DNA of 11,119 nucleotides from an uncultured Collinsella sp. (GTDB taxonomy: Bacteria > Actinomycetota > Coriobacteriia > Coriobacteriales > Coriobacteriaceae). Position 1 is the first letter of the stretch; each line of letters starts with the position of its first letter. This document shows positions 1 through 7,185 of the stretch, piece by piece. Under the pieces are notes generated by a model that worked only from the letters and a program-made list of their open reading frames with translations, did not search any database and had not been told where the DNA came from. The stretch is taken from assembly GCA_958435545.1 (NCBI GenBank), contig CAUBGU010000053.1, positions 1 to 11,119 of the forward strand, given 5' to 3'. A program made the translations under genes and the position numbers.

Positions 1-1492
1 TCATGTGGTCGCCGTTATAGGTAGCCCAGCCGAGCGCCAGCTCCGACAGGTCGCCCGTGCCAATGACAAAACCGCCAGCCTGGTTGGCCAAATCCATCAG
101 AATCTGCGTACGCTCGCGCGCCTGGCTGTTCTCGTAGGTCACGTCCTGCACGGTCGGATCATGCTCGATATCCTTAAAGTGCTGCTCCACGGCAGCATGG
201 ATCGAGACCTCGCGAAAGCTCACGCCTAGGTCGCGAGCGAGCGACTCGGCATTGGACTTGGTGCGGTGCGTCGTGCCAAAGCCGGGCATGGACACGGCCG
301 TGATACCGGTGCGCGGCAGGCCCAAGGCGTCGAACGCACGCACGGTCACGAGGAGCGCCAGCGTGGAATCGAGGCCGCCCGAAAGGCCGATGACGGCCGC
401 CTTGGTGCCCGTATGGGCAAGGCGGGTCTTGAGGCCGGCGGTCTGCAGGTCGAGGATAGTCTCGCAACGCTCAGCCAGATCACCGTGGTCGGCCGGCACA
501 AAGGGAGCGCGGGGGAAGACTCGGTCGATGTCGAGCGCATCGCGCAGGACAGGTTCTTCGGCCAGTACGCCCTCAAACGAAAACTCAACGGTCGCGGATT
601 CCGGCGCATCGTCGGTGCGCGTCCACGTCGTCGAGCGACGGCGCTCGGCAACCAGGCGGTCAAGGTCAACGTCGGCGATGGCCATATCACAGGTAAGCAG
701 TTTGGTCGCGGCGAGCTTGGAGCCGTTTTCGTAGACGAGGTTCTCACCCGCAAAGACCATGTCGGTCGTGGACTCGCCCTCGCTCGCGTCCGCGTAGGCA
801 TAGGCGCAGTACAGGCGCGCGCTCTGATTGGAGATAAGGCTGCGGCGGTAATCTGCCTTACCGATAATCTCGTCCGAGGCCGACGGGTTGAGAATCACCG
901 TCGCACCGGCAAGCGCCATCTCGGTCGAAGGGGGTGCCGGCACCCACAGGTCCTCGCAGACTTCAACGCCCAGCACCATATCCTCGGCACCCTCATCACA
1001 GCAGCGGTAGACAAGCCCCGAACCCAGCGGAACCGGACCCTGACCGGCAAATTCAACCCACACGGGATCCGCAGGCGACGGAGCAAACCAGCGACGCTCA
1101 TAGAACTCGCCATAGTTGGGCAGATACTTCTTGGCCGTGAGGCCCAAAAGCTCGCCCGCGCAGCACACGGCGGCGCAGTTGTAGATGTTTTCTGCCACCG
1201 CAACGGGCAAGCCAACGGTAAAGACGATCGGCAGCTCACGGGTTTCATCGAGGATGTGCACCAGCGCTGCTTCGCAGGCATGCAGCAGCGTGCGGTTATG
1301 GAACAGATCGGCCGCGGTATAGCCAGCCAGATTAAGCTCGGGCAACACCAACGCGCGAACGCCGCGCCCGGCAGCATCGCGAACAGCCGCCAGCGCAACC
1401 TCGGCATTGCCCTCGACATCGGCCACGCGAATCTGCGGCGACGCCGCCGCCACACGCAAAAAGCCATCAGACTGAGAAAGGTGAAGATTCAT
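1..1492 (-). CDS. nadE: Glutamine-dependent NAD+ synthetase, 3' end cut off by window edge
   Basis: The last step of NAD+ synthesis: ATP-dependent amidation of nicotinate adenine dinucleotide using ammonia from glutamine, in the cytosol. The 497 visible residues start at the ATG complementary to 1490-1492, with GGGAG at 1500-1504 seven bases upstream. Residues about 12-290 are a nitrilase-type glutaminase domain. Its Glu-Lys-Cys triad is visible as E52 (LPELNLAGY), K121 (KKYLPNYGEFYE) and C179 (GVEVCEDLW), nearly the spacing I recall for the Mycobacterium tuberculosis enzyme (E52, K121, C176). Residues from about 345 form the synthetase domain, with the pyrophosphate loop GLSGGLDST (369-377) and the conserved YENSQARERTQ and GTGDLSELALGW motifs. 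The family is about 640-690 residues, so roughly the last quarter lies beyond position 1. It is divergent from the gene at 1696. No frameshift is visible. The family call is very secure. Confidence 0.96.
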   Translation of the reverse strand, partial: MNLHLSQSDGFLRVAAASPQIRVADVEGNAEVALAAVRDAAGRGVRALVLPELNLAGYTAADLFHNRTLLHACEAALVHILDETRELPIVFTVGLPVAVAENIYNCAAVCCAGELLGLTAKKYLPNYGEFYERRWFAPSPADPVWVEFAGQGPVPLGSGLVYRCCDEGAEDMVLGVEVCEDLWVPAPPSTEMALAGATVILNPSASDEIIGKADYRRSLISNQSARLYCAYAYADASEGESTTDMVFAGENLVYENGSKLAATKLLTCDMAIADVDLDRLVAERRRSTTWTRTDDAPESATVEFSFEGVLAEEPVLRDALDIDRVFPRAPFVPADHGDLAERCETILDLQTAGLKTRLAHTGTKAAVIGLSGGLDSTLALLVTVRAFDALGLPRTGITAVSMPGFGTTHRTKSNAESLARDLGVSFREVSIHAAVEQHFKDIEHDPTVQDVTYENSQARERTQILMDLANQAGGFVIGTGDLSELALGWATYNGDHM

Positions 1493-1695
1493 AAGAATGC
1501 TCCCGTGCGTAGACGCCATTCACAACAATTAGCAAGTCCTATTGTAGTTCAACCGCCGGGTGGAACCGCATCCCACCAACTTGGTGAGCAATTGATGAGT
1601 TGATGGTATCTGTTAAATGTCACGTACGATTCACATCTGGTGGGTACCCTGATGGCTACACGAAACGAAGCAGATTTACACCGGGAGGACCCCGT
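1493..1695. promoter_or_regulatory. Divergent intergenic region between nadE and the 1696 gene
   Basis: This 203-base gap must hold both divergent promoters. On the minus strand TACAAT (complement of 1541-1546) is a fair -10 for nadE, but I find no good -35 at the right distance. On the plus strand TTGATG (1600-1605) and TACGAT (1625-1630) are a weak pair with a 19-base spacer. A perfect 6-bp inverted repeat with a one-base centre, CACCAACTTGGTG (1574-1586), lies between them and could be an operator for either gene. All of this is pattern-based and tentative. Confidence 0.35.
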
Positions 1696-2649
1696 ATGAC
1701 AACCAAGTACACCGACGCGCCGCGCACGCGCGTCATGACGCCGGCATCGCTCAACAACGGCGTACACGAGAACCATTCCATTGGACAGACCATGGCCATC
1801 GCGCCCAAAAAGGGCCTGTTCGACGACATTTCCATTCCCCAGATCATCGCCGGCGCCGCAGCTGCCGCCACGAGCGTGGCGCTTGCTTCAAAGATCGGCA
1901 TTGCCGGCTCGGTGATTGGTGCCGCTGTGAGCTCAGTCATCACTGTTGTGTCCTCGCAGGTCTATCGCCACTTTATCTCCGCCAGCGCCGAAGCAATCAA
2001 GGGCACGCATGCCGCTGTCGACTACCCTGCCGGCGCCTACGAGCCCGTTGAGCCCGATGTCGAGGAGCACCTAGGTGGCGCCGCGACCACGCAGGAGATG
2101 CGCCAGGTTGCGGGACGCGCGACCACGGCGCGCGTCGCCCCCAACAGTCTGCGCGCCAAGGCGGCGGCAGAGCGCAGCCAGACACAAAAGAAGGTCATCG
2201 TCTTCTCGATCGCCATCGCCATCGTCGCGGTCATCGCCTGCGCCGGCGCCATCCTTATCACCACTGCCGGTGAGGGTCTGGGCGAGCGTCCCGAGCCAAT
2301 CCTGTCGTCGCGCACGACCGAGAGCGATGCAAATGGCAACACTCAGCCGCAGGATCAGCAGGCACAGACGGACGACACGCAAGACAGTCCTACCTCTGCC
2401 AATTCGTCCTCGAACACCCAAAACCAATCGCAGGGCACTGATTCCTCTACGGCCAACAGCGGCACGCCGTCCGGCACGACCGACTCAAGCCAAACGACTG
2501 ACGGTTCACAGCCGAACACGGGAGGCCAGACGAGCGACACCACGTCGGGAACGGGCACGGCAGACAGTAACAACACCAACAGCTCGAGCGGAACCGCTTC
2601 CGGCACGGCATCTGACAACTCGAGCCAAGGCACGGCATCGGGCAACTAA
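1696..2649 (+). CDS. Unrecognised membrane protein with long Ser/Thr/Asn-rich low-complexity tail
   Basis: 317 residues of unknown function. I chose the ATG at 1696 because GGGAGG (1683-1688) sits seven bases before it; the frame also opens upstream at a TTG (1600) that lacks such a site. Residues 47-86 are an Ala/Ile/Val-rich hydrophobic stretch that could form one or two membrane passes. Residues 101-165 are hydrophilic, and residues 166-191 (KKVIVFSIAIAIVAVIACAG onward) are a clear membrane helix preceded by basic residues. From residue 207 to the end (111 residues) only A, D, E, G, N, P, Q, S and T occur: no charged K/R, aromatic, aliphatic or Cys residue. Such tails often act as extended surface stalks and can be O-glycosylated, so I infer an extracytoplasmic C-terminus. 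No sortase motif or catalytic motif is seen. It appears monocistronic, with a hairpin terminator 35 bases downstream. Confidence 0.85.
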   Translation: MTTKYTDAPRTRVMTPASLNNGVHENHSIGQTMAIAPKKGLFDDISIPQIIAGAAAAATSVALASKIGIAGSVIGAAVSSVITVVSSQVYRHFISASAEAIKGTHAAVDYPAGAYEPVEPDVEEHLGGAATTQEMRQVAGRATTARVAPNSLRAKAAAERSQTQKKVIVFSIAIAIVAVIACAGAILITTAGEGLGERPEPILSSRTTESDANGNTQPQDQQAQTDDTQDSPTSANSSSNTQNQSQGTDSSTANSGTPSGTTDSSQTTDGSQPNTGGQTSDTTSGTGTADSNNTNSSSGTASGTASDNSSQGTASGN

Positions 2650-2683
2650 GCACGTTTGCCTCTCATAGATAACCGACCTGTAC

Positions 2684-2719
2684 AACGGGCGCGAATCGAA
2701 AGCGGTTCGCGCCCGTTTG
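2684..2719 (+). terminator. Intrinsic-type hairpin after the 1696-2649 gene
   Basis: A perfect 12-bp stem pairs AACGGGCGCGAA (2684-2695) with TTCGCGCCCGTT (2706-2717). The intervening 10 bases can extend it by three pairs (one G:U) to leave a four-base loop. The following tract (TTTGCCTT) is a poor U-run, so termination may be moderate. Confidence 0.7.
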
Positions 2720-2732
2720 CCTTGGGCGCCGC

Positions 2733-2777
2733 CATGGCGAACGCCATGCGATGGTAAGATGCTTTACATGTGTAAAG
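2733..2777 (+). promoter_or_regulatory. Two tandem 16-bp palindromes upstream of the LOTUS-like gene
   Basis: The first is CATGGCG-AA-CGCCATG (2733-2748); the second is CTTTACA-TG-TGTAAAG (2762-2777). Both have perfect 7-bp arms and 2-bp centres, and the centres are 29 bp apart, close to three helical turns. The second abuts and partly overlaps the ribosome binding site AGAGGAG of the next gene, so a bound protein or an RNA hairpin there could block translation or transcription. The two sequences differ, so a single regulator for both is not implied. Confidence 0.5.
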
Positions 2778-2789
2778 AGGAGATTTGCC

Positions 2790-4097
2790 ATGAGCAAGAC
2801 AATAGTTAGGCCCACGCTTTCGCTGGGCAACCACATCTATCTGTATCGCCTGCTGCGCGATGCGATTGGATGTGGCAAGCAAACGTTTATGACGCAGGTC
2901 GAGGAGGCGCTCGCCGCTGGCGACATGACCGCTTATGACCTGGGCTTCGAGTCCACGCGCGAGCTGCTCGAGGAGCTCGACGACTGCATTAAGCTGACCG
3001 TCTTTAAAGGCGGCCGCCTGTATGCCACGGTCATCGCCAACGAGGCCTGGGATGCTGCGCTTGCCAAGGGCGAGGACAAGCCCAAGACCGCCAAGGGCGC
3101 CAAGCAGTCCTACAAAAAGAAAAAGCGCGGTGAGAAGGACCTCAAGGCCGTGCGCCCCAAGCACGTTAAGCGTCCCGAGCCCGAAGCCATGGTTGAAGCC
3201 GCGCCGGAACCCGAGCCCGAGACAGAGATCGAAGTTGCTATTGAGGTAACGGCAGAAGCCGAAACCGAAATCGCCGCCACGACCGATTCCGAAGTCATAT
3301 CCGAGCAGGAAGCCACTGTGGAGCTCAACGAGGCTCCCAAGTCGACAACCGAAGAAGCCGCTGACCAACCCGAGCCGGCTGCGTTCCAAAACAGCGATGT
3401 CTTTGGCGACGAGGCCGAGGACGATCAGTCCGACGAGCCCGCAGATCAAGACGCTACCGAGTCGACACCGGAGCCCGAGACGCCGCAGCCCGCCATCTCG
3501 CTCACGGTCGTCTATGACCCCGAGAACGCCAACGCCGGCATCACCACCATGGCATCCACGCCCATCGAAGCAAAGTCGAGCGTCGAGAACGAGGACGCGA
3601 CGCAGGTTGAGGTTGAAACCGCAGCTGCAGACGCGCCCGTCACCGTGGAGCCCGCAGATTCCACGATCAAGCCGGAAGCGACGCCGGAGCCCGCACCCGT
3701 CATCGAATCCGTGCCCACCTCTGCTTGCGGCCAAATTCCCGCACCGGCACCGGCTTCGGCACCCGCAGCGGCCCCAACCCCCGCACCCGCAGTACCGACC
3801 ATCCCCGAAGACTTCCCCATCGATTTCGCAACCGAGGTCTTCTGCCCCGGCCCGCTTCTGCACCAGCTGTCGACCTATCTCCCCTACGGCGCCGATACCC
3901 TCGGCATTGTCGGCGAGTACTACTGGATCGCCCGCGAGCGCGGTACCATCGAGGCCGCGCGAAACCGCGCAAGCTTCCCCCTGCACTATACGCAGGCCGG
4001 CGAGCGCCGCGAGGTTACCGTGCGCATCCGCCGCAACACCACCGGCGGTCTCGGAGCCGCCTGGGCCATCGATAAAGTCGAAGAACCCGAGCAGTAA
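2790..4097 (+). CDS. Unrecognised protein with LOTUS/OST-HTH-like N-terminus, disordered linker and conserved-looking C-terminal domain
   Basis: 435 residues. The ATG at 2790 is preceded by AGAGGAGA (2776-2783); an in-frame ATG at 2751 lacks a site and would run through the palindromes. Residues 15-92 look like a compact helical/wing domain. The segment AYDLGFESTRELLEELDD (48-65), followed by IKLTVFKGGRLYATVI, fits the OST-HTH/LOTUS pattern (a Y-GF motif, a helix, then a beta wing ending in a hydrophobic strand); known members bind RNA. Residues 93-128 are strongly basic (KKKKRGEK). Residues 129-335 are an acidic Glu/Pro/Ala/Thr linker, probably disordered, with a short ordered-looking island near 235-252. 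Residues 336-430 form a second domain (FCPGPLLHQLSTYLPYGADT, then YYWIARERGT and beta strands). I infer a cytosolic nucleic-acid-binding protein; no enzyme motif is visible. The gene is followed by a strong terminator. The LOTUS assignment comes from pattern only. Confidence 0.88.
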   Translation: MSKTIVRPTLSLGNHIYLYRLLRDAIGCGKQTFMTQVEEALAAGDMTAYDLGFESTRELLEELDDCIKLTVFKGGRLYATVIANEAWDAALAKGEDKPKTAKGAKQSYKKKKRGEKDLKAVRPKHVKRPEPEAMVEAAPEPEPETEIEVAIEVTAEAETEIAATTDSEVISEQEATVELNEAPKSTTEEAADQPEPAAFQNSDVFGDEAEDDQSDEPADQDATESTPEPETPQPAISLTVVYDPENANAGITTMASTPIEAKSSVENEDATQVEVETAAADAPVTVEPADSTIKPEATPEPAPVIESVPTSACGQIPAPAPASAPAAAPTPAPAVPTIPEDFPIDFATEVFCPGPLLHQLSTYLPYGADTLGIVGEYYWIARERGTIEAARNRASFPLHYTQAGERREVTVRIRRNTTGGLGAAWAIDKVEEPEQ

Positions 4098-4101
4098 CGA
4101 C

Positions 4102-4143
4102 AAACGGCTCAAATCCAAATCAGGATTTGAGCCGTTTTTATTT
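4102..4143 (+). terminator. Strong intrinsic terminator of the 2790-4097 gene
   Basis: A perfect 15-bp stem (4102-4116 with 4123-4137; core ACGGCTCAAATCC) has a six-base loop AAATCA and is followed by TTATTT within an overall run of T residues (4135-4143). It begins five bases after the stop codon. Read from the other strand it lacks a good T-run, so it mainly serves the plus-strand gene. Confidence 0.92.
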
Positions 4144-4152
4144 GTTGATGTT

Positions 4153-4308
4153 GCGTAACCAACAGCGAGCGGGCCGCAAGTGCCCCAGGTTGCCGTGAAA
4201 GAGGAGCGACGCGTACTTCGGTACGCGAGCGACGGCTTGAACGGCAAGATGGGGTGCTTGCGACCCGCGCAGCGTCGAGCAGTTACGCGGTTTGGAAAAC
4301 CGCGTAAC
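4153..4308. repeat. Structured intergenic element: long imperfect hairpin with an overlapping alternative hairpin
   Basis: Lying between two convergent genes, this stretch folds on itself almost end to end. GCGTAAC (4153-4159) pairs with GTTACGC (4282-4288), and GCGGG (4169-4173) with CCCGC (4264-4268). GCAAGTGCCCCA (4176-4187) pairs with 4250-4261 with two G:U pairs, and TTGCCGT (4190-4196) with ACGGCAA (4241-4247). A symmetric 13x13 internal loop follows, and then CGCGTAC-TTCG-GTACGCG (4210-4227) at the tip. The tip is the classic C(UUCG)G tetraloop only when read on the plus strand. The right arm also belongs to a second perfect 12-bp hairpin (4282-4293 with 4297-4308), so the two folds compete. 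It may be an intergenic repeat, a small RNA, or the 3' end of ettA mRNA. Confidence 0.75.
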
Positions 4309-4311
4309 GAT

Positions 4312-5991
4312 CTAGTCGCGCGTCAGCTTACGGTGGATACGATGCGGCTGGGCCGCGTCCTCGCCCAGGCGCTCGATGCGATTGGCCTGATAGGCCTCGA
4401 AGTTGCCCTCGAACCAATACCAGTTGCCCGGATTCTCGTCGGTGCCCTCCCACGCCAGAATGTGCGTGGCGACGCGGTCCAGGAACATACGGTCGTGGCT
4501 AATGACCACCGAGCAGCCCGGGAACTCGAGCAGCGCCGCTTCGAGCGAGGACAGCGTCTCGACGTCGAGGTCATTCGTGGGCTCGTCGAGGAGCAGCAGG
4601 TTGCCGCCCTGCTTGAGCGTAAGCGCCAAGTTCAGACGGTTGCGCTCGCCACCGGAGAGTACGCCGGCGCGCTTCTGCTGGTCCTGGCCTTTAAAGCCAA
4701 AGCTCGCCACATAAGCACGGCTCGGAACCTCGGTCTCACCGACCATCATGTGGTCCAGGCCATCCGAGACGACCTCCCACAGGTTCTTATCGGGGTCGAT
4801 GCCGGAACGGTTCTGATCGACATAGGAGATCTTGACGGTCTCGCCCACCTCGAGCTCGCCCGAAGTCAGCGGCTCCAGGCCCACGATGGTCTTGAACAGT
4901 GTGGTCTTGCCCACACCGTTGGGGCCGATGACGCCCACGATACCGTTGCGCGGCAGGGTGAACGATAGGTCGTCGATGAGCACACGGCCATCGAACTCCT
5001 TGTGCAGGTGATGAGCCTCGAGCACCTTGTTGCCCAGACGCGGGCCCACGGGGATGCGGATGTCGGTCCAGTCGAGCTTCTGGCTTGCGCGGGCCTCGGC
5101 CTCCATCTCCTCGTAACGAGCCAGACGGGCCTTGTTCTTGGCCTGGCGAGCCTTGGGCGAGCTGCGTACCCACTCGAGCTCGGCCTCCATGCGCTTGGCG
5201 AGCTTGGCGTCGCGGTTGCCCTGCGCCTCGATACGGGCGGCCTTGGTCTCCAGATACGTGGAGTAGTTGCCCTTGTAGGGATAAAGGTGACCGCGGTCGA
5301 CCTCGCAGATCCACTCGGCAACGTTATCCAGGAAGTAGCGATCGTGCGTGACGGCAAGCACCGCGCCCTGGTAGTTGTGCAGGAAGTGCTCGAGCCACAG
5401 GATCGATTCGGCGTCCAGGTGGTTCGTGGGCTCGTCGAGCAGCAGCAGGTCGGGAGCCTCGAGCAGCAGCTTGCACAGGGCCACGCGACGGCGCTCGCCG
5501 CCGGAAAGTACGTTGACCGGCATGTCGGAATCGGGCAGCTGCAGGGCGTCCATGGCCTGGCCGAGCTTGGAATCGATATCCCAGCCGTCGGCGGCGTCGA
5601 TCTCGTCCTGGAGCTTGCCCATCTCGGCCATGAGGGCGTCCATGTCGCAATCCGGGTCGCACATCTCCTCGCCGATCTTATTGAAGCGATCGACCTTGGC
5701 GATCATATCGCCAAACGCCATGCGCACGTTCTCGATGACGGTCTTGTCGTCGTCGAGCGGCGGCTCCTGCTGCAGGATGCCCACAGTGTAGCCGGGGGTG
5801 AGCCTGGCATCGCCGTTGGAGACCTCCTCGATGCCGGCCATAATCTTGAGCAGGGTCGACTTACCCATGCCGTTGGGACCCACGACGCCGATCTTGGCAC
5901 CGGGGTAGAAGCTCAGGGTCACGTCGTCAAGGATCACCTTGTCGCCATGGGCCTTGCGAGCCTGATACATCTGGTAGATAAACTCTGCCAT
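4312..5991 (-). CDS. ettA: Energy-dependent translational throttle protein EttA (ABC-F ATPase)
   Basis: A 559-residue ribosome-associated ABC-F ATPase. In E. coli EttA binds the E site, contacts P-site tRNA and gates entry into elongation according to the ATP/ADP level. Two ATPase cassettes are intact. The first has Walker A GPNGMGKST (38-46), signature LSGGE (162-166) and Walker B LLLLDEP (182-188). The second has GPNGVGKTT (356-364), LSGGE (445-449) and LLLLDEP (465-471). The EttA arm is present in cassette 1 (about residues 90-140), and the basic tRNA-contact linker runs from about 245 to 305 (ELEWVRSSPKARQAKNKARL). Overall similarity to E. coli EttA, including MPSRAYV-type and EFPGC segments, is high, and there is no long C-terminal extension or drug-resistance-type linker. 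Start: ATG at 5991; AAAGGA lies about 12 bases upstream, a little far. It is monocistronic or downstream of the sdpI terminator. Confidence 0.96.
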   Translation of the reverse strand: MAEFIYQMYQARKAHGDKVILDDVTLSFYPGAKIGVVGPNGMGKSTLLKIMAGIEEVSNGDARLTPGYTVGILQQEPPLDDDKTVIENVRMAFGDMIAKVDRFNKIGEEMCDPDCDMDALMAEMGKLQDEIDAADGWDIDSKLGQAMDALQLPDSDMPVNVLSGGERRRVALCKLLLEAPDLLLLDEPTNHLDAESILWLEHFLHNYQGAVLAVTHDRYFLDNVAEWICEVDRGHLYPYKGNYSTYLETKAARIEAQGNRDAKLAKRMEAELEWVRSSPKARQAKNKARLARYEEMEAEARASQKLDWTDIRIPVGPRLGNKVLEAHHLHKEFDGRVLIDDLSFTLPRNGIVGVIGPNGVGKTTLFKTIVGLEPLTSGELEVGETVKISYVDQNRSGIDPDKNLWEVVSDGLDHMMVGETEVPSRAYVASFGFKGQDQQKRAGVLSGGERNRLNLALTLKQGGNLLLLDEPTNDLDVETLSSLEAALLEFPGCSVVISHDRMFLDRVATHILAWEGTDENPGNWYWFEGNFEAYQANRIERLGEDAAQPHRIHRKLTRD

Positions 5992-6082
5992 TTGCCTGTT
6001 CTATCCTTTCTACCTGCTGTTTCCCTATTCTTGATTCGCTTTAGTGGAAACGAAATGAGGGAACCAGCTCTGAAACGTAACG

Positions 6083-6102
6083 AAAAAGGGGCATGGTTGC
6101 CC
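6083..6102 (-). terminator. Small intrinsic terminator between sdpI and ettA
   Basis: On the minus strand GGGCA-ACCA-TGCCC (6089-6102) forms a 5-bp GC-rich stem with a four-base loop, followed by C and five T residues (6083-6087). It lies about 75 bases after the sdpI stop and about 90 before the ettA start, so it probably ends the sdpR-sdpI transcript, or it could act as a leader attenuator for ettA. The short stem limits confidence. Confidence 0.5.
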
Positions 6103-6175
6103 ACACCCCCTAATACTACCTGGGAAAAGTCCCCCGGAACATACTATGAACTGCGTACGCTAGTTTTCCGCAACC

Positions 6176-6880
6176 TTAACGAGCGGCTCGCTGCGATTTG
6201 CGCCACAACAGATACGAGTAGACGTAGACGGCTCCAACCGAACCAAACGCCAGAGCCGCAATCACCGCGGCGACGACTTCACTCGAAAGCACGCTGCCTG
6301 CCACGCCCATCACAATCAGGCCAATACCCAGCACCATAAAGCAGGCGCCGCCAAAACGCTGCGTACGGCGCCAGTTCTCGGGATCGGCAAGCGCCCAGGG
6401 TGTCTTGATACCGAGCGTATAGTTCTGCTTCACACGCGGCAAGTAGTTGCCTACGCCGATGAACAGCAAACCGACAACACCGGAAATCAGCACGTTAACC
6501 GAACCGACCGCCGGCACCACGCCCCAGACCGTAAGCTCTCCCAGCCAGCTTATGGCGCACATGAACAAGGTGAAGGCGATTACGAAGCCCTGGTAGAACT
6601 TGCCCGAGGTTCGATATGCCTCACCTTTGGGGTCGATGCGCGGCACCATGCAGAACATTGCGAGAAGCGCCAGAGGCAGCACGCCGAGCGCGGAGGCCAT
6701 CCAGCTAGGACCCCAACCGTCGACGGCGCCGTTCGCGCCCCAGTGCGTGGGAATCTGCGCAGGCAAGCTCGGCATCACCATGAGGTGCGCTACGACATTA
6801 ATAGCGCAGACCACAACAAGCATGGCCCACACGCGCGACGATACCCCCGTGGGGTGAATGCCCTTGTTTTCGTTATTCAT
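6176..6880 (-). CDS. sdpI: SdpI/DUF1648-family membrane immunity-type protein
   Basis: A 234-residue integral membrane protein with about six hydrophobic helices (near residues 17-37, 61-80, 97-118, 126-145, 177-198 and 201-225). The N-terminal half carries the DUF1648 signature (LPAQIPTHWGANGAVDGWG, 39-57). The C-terminal half carries the SdpI signature (NYTLGIKTPWALADPENWRRT, 153-173, with FGG after it). In Bacillus subtilis SdpI protects the membrane from the SdpC toxin and, when toxin is bound, sequesters the repressor SdpR. I start it at the ATG complementary to 6878-6880, eight bases after GGAAGG; the frame extends to a GTG at 6889 that overlaps this site. Its first eight bases overlap the end of sdpR, so the two are translationally coupled. 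No SdpC-like toxin gene is visible. The family is certain; the substrate is unknown. Confidence 0.9.
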   Translation of the reverse strand: MNNENKGIHPTGVSSRVWAMLVVVCAINVVAHLMVMPSLPAQIPTHWGANGAVDGWGPSWMASALGVLPLALLAMFCMVPRIDPKGEAYRTSGKFYQGFVIAFTLFMCAISWLGELTVWGVVPAVGSVNVLISGVVGLLFIGVGNYLPRVKQNYTLGIKTPWALADPENWRRTQRFGGACFMVLGIGLIVMGVAGSVLSSEVVAAVIAALAFGSVGAVYVYSYLLWRKSQRAAR

Positions 6881-7151
6881 TCTTATCACCTTCCGTGTTT
6901 GTAAAGCCCATAAACCAACCGATCAAGTCCTGCATGACGGTGGTGTTTAAGCTGTAAACGATGTTTTGGCCATGGCGCTCGTCGATCACCAACCCGGCGT
7001 TTTTGAGCGTCGCCAAGTGATGGCTCAGCGACGGCTTACTGATATCGAAATGCTCGGCAAGCTCCCCCGCCGTGCAATTGCCCTCGCGCAGCAACTCCAA
7101 AATGCGCCGTCGCGTTGGATCGGCAAGCGCCTTAAAACCCTCTCCCGGCAT
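6873..7151 (-). CDS. sdpR: ArsR-family transcriptional repressor, SdpR-like
   Basis: A 92-residue winged-helix repressor. FKALADPTRRRILELL (6-21) is the ArsR dimerisation/helix entry, and LAEHFDISKPSLSHHLATLK (31-50) is the recognition helix-turn-helix. LVIDERHGQNIVYSLNTTV (54-72) is the wing, followed by a C-terminal helix. It strongly resembles B. subtilis SdpR as I remember it, including the SLNTTV-QD segment. It has no metal-binding ELCVCDL box, so metal sensing is unlikely. I chose the ATG complementary to 7149-7151, with GAGAGGAGG four bases upstream; two earlier in-frame ATGs fall before this site. It is co-transcribed with sdpI, whose start lies inside its 3' end. Autorepression through the inverted repeat at 7200-7215 is inferred. 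Confidence 0.93.
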   Translation of the reverse strand: MPGEGFKALADPTRRRILELLREGNCTAGELAEHFDISKPSLSHHLATLKNAGLVIDERHGQNIVYSLNTTVMQDLIGWFMGFTNTEGDKNE

Positions 7152-7185
7152 AAGACCTCCTCTCATCATCTCTCATGACGCGCAC

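Noticed and set aside
266..1603. 445-codon open frame on the plus strand
   Set aside because: It lies antisense across nadE, whose minus-strand protein carries all catalytic motifs. The Arg/Gly/His-rich product has no recognisable domain, and long antisense frames are common in GC-rich DNA.
2646..4247. 533-codon glycine-rich open frame on the minus strand
   Set aside because: It is antisense to the 2790-4097 gene, runs through two terminators and has low-complexity Gly/Cys/Arg content. The plus frame has a good ribosome binding site and domain-like ends.
4180..4968. 262-codon open frame starting inside the structured element
   Set aside because: Its first part translates the hairpin and the rest is antisense to ettA; there is no ribosome binding site.
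4312..5991. ABC-F protein as an antibiotic-resistance factor
   Set aside because: The arm, short linker and overall sequence match EttA rather than the resistance ABC-F groups, and there is no peptide-leader attenuation typical of those genes.
5002..6339. 445-codon open frame on the plus strand
   Set aside because: It is antisense to ettA, which has two intact ATPase cassettes, and it also crosses into the sdpI gene.
6878..6889. Upstream GTG start for sdpI
   Set aside because: The GTG overlaps the GGAAGG ribosome binding site that is well placed for the ATG complementary to 6878-6880.
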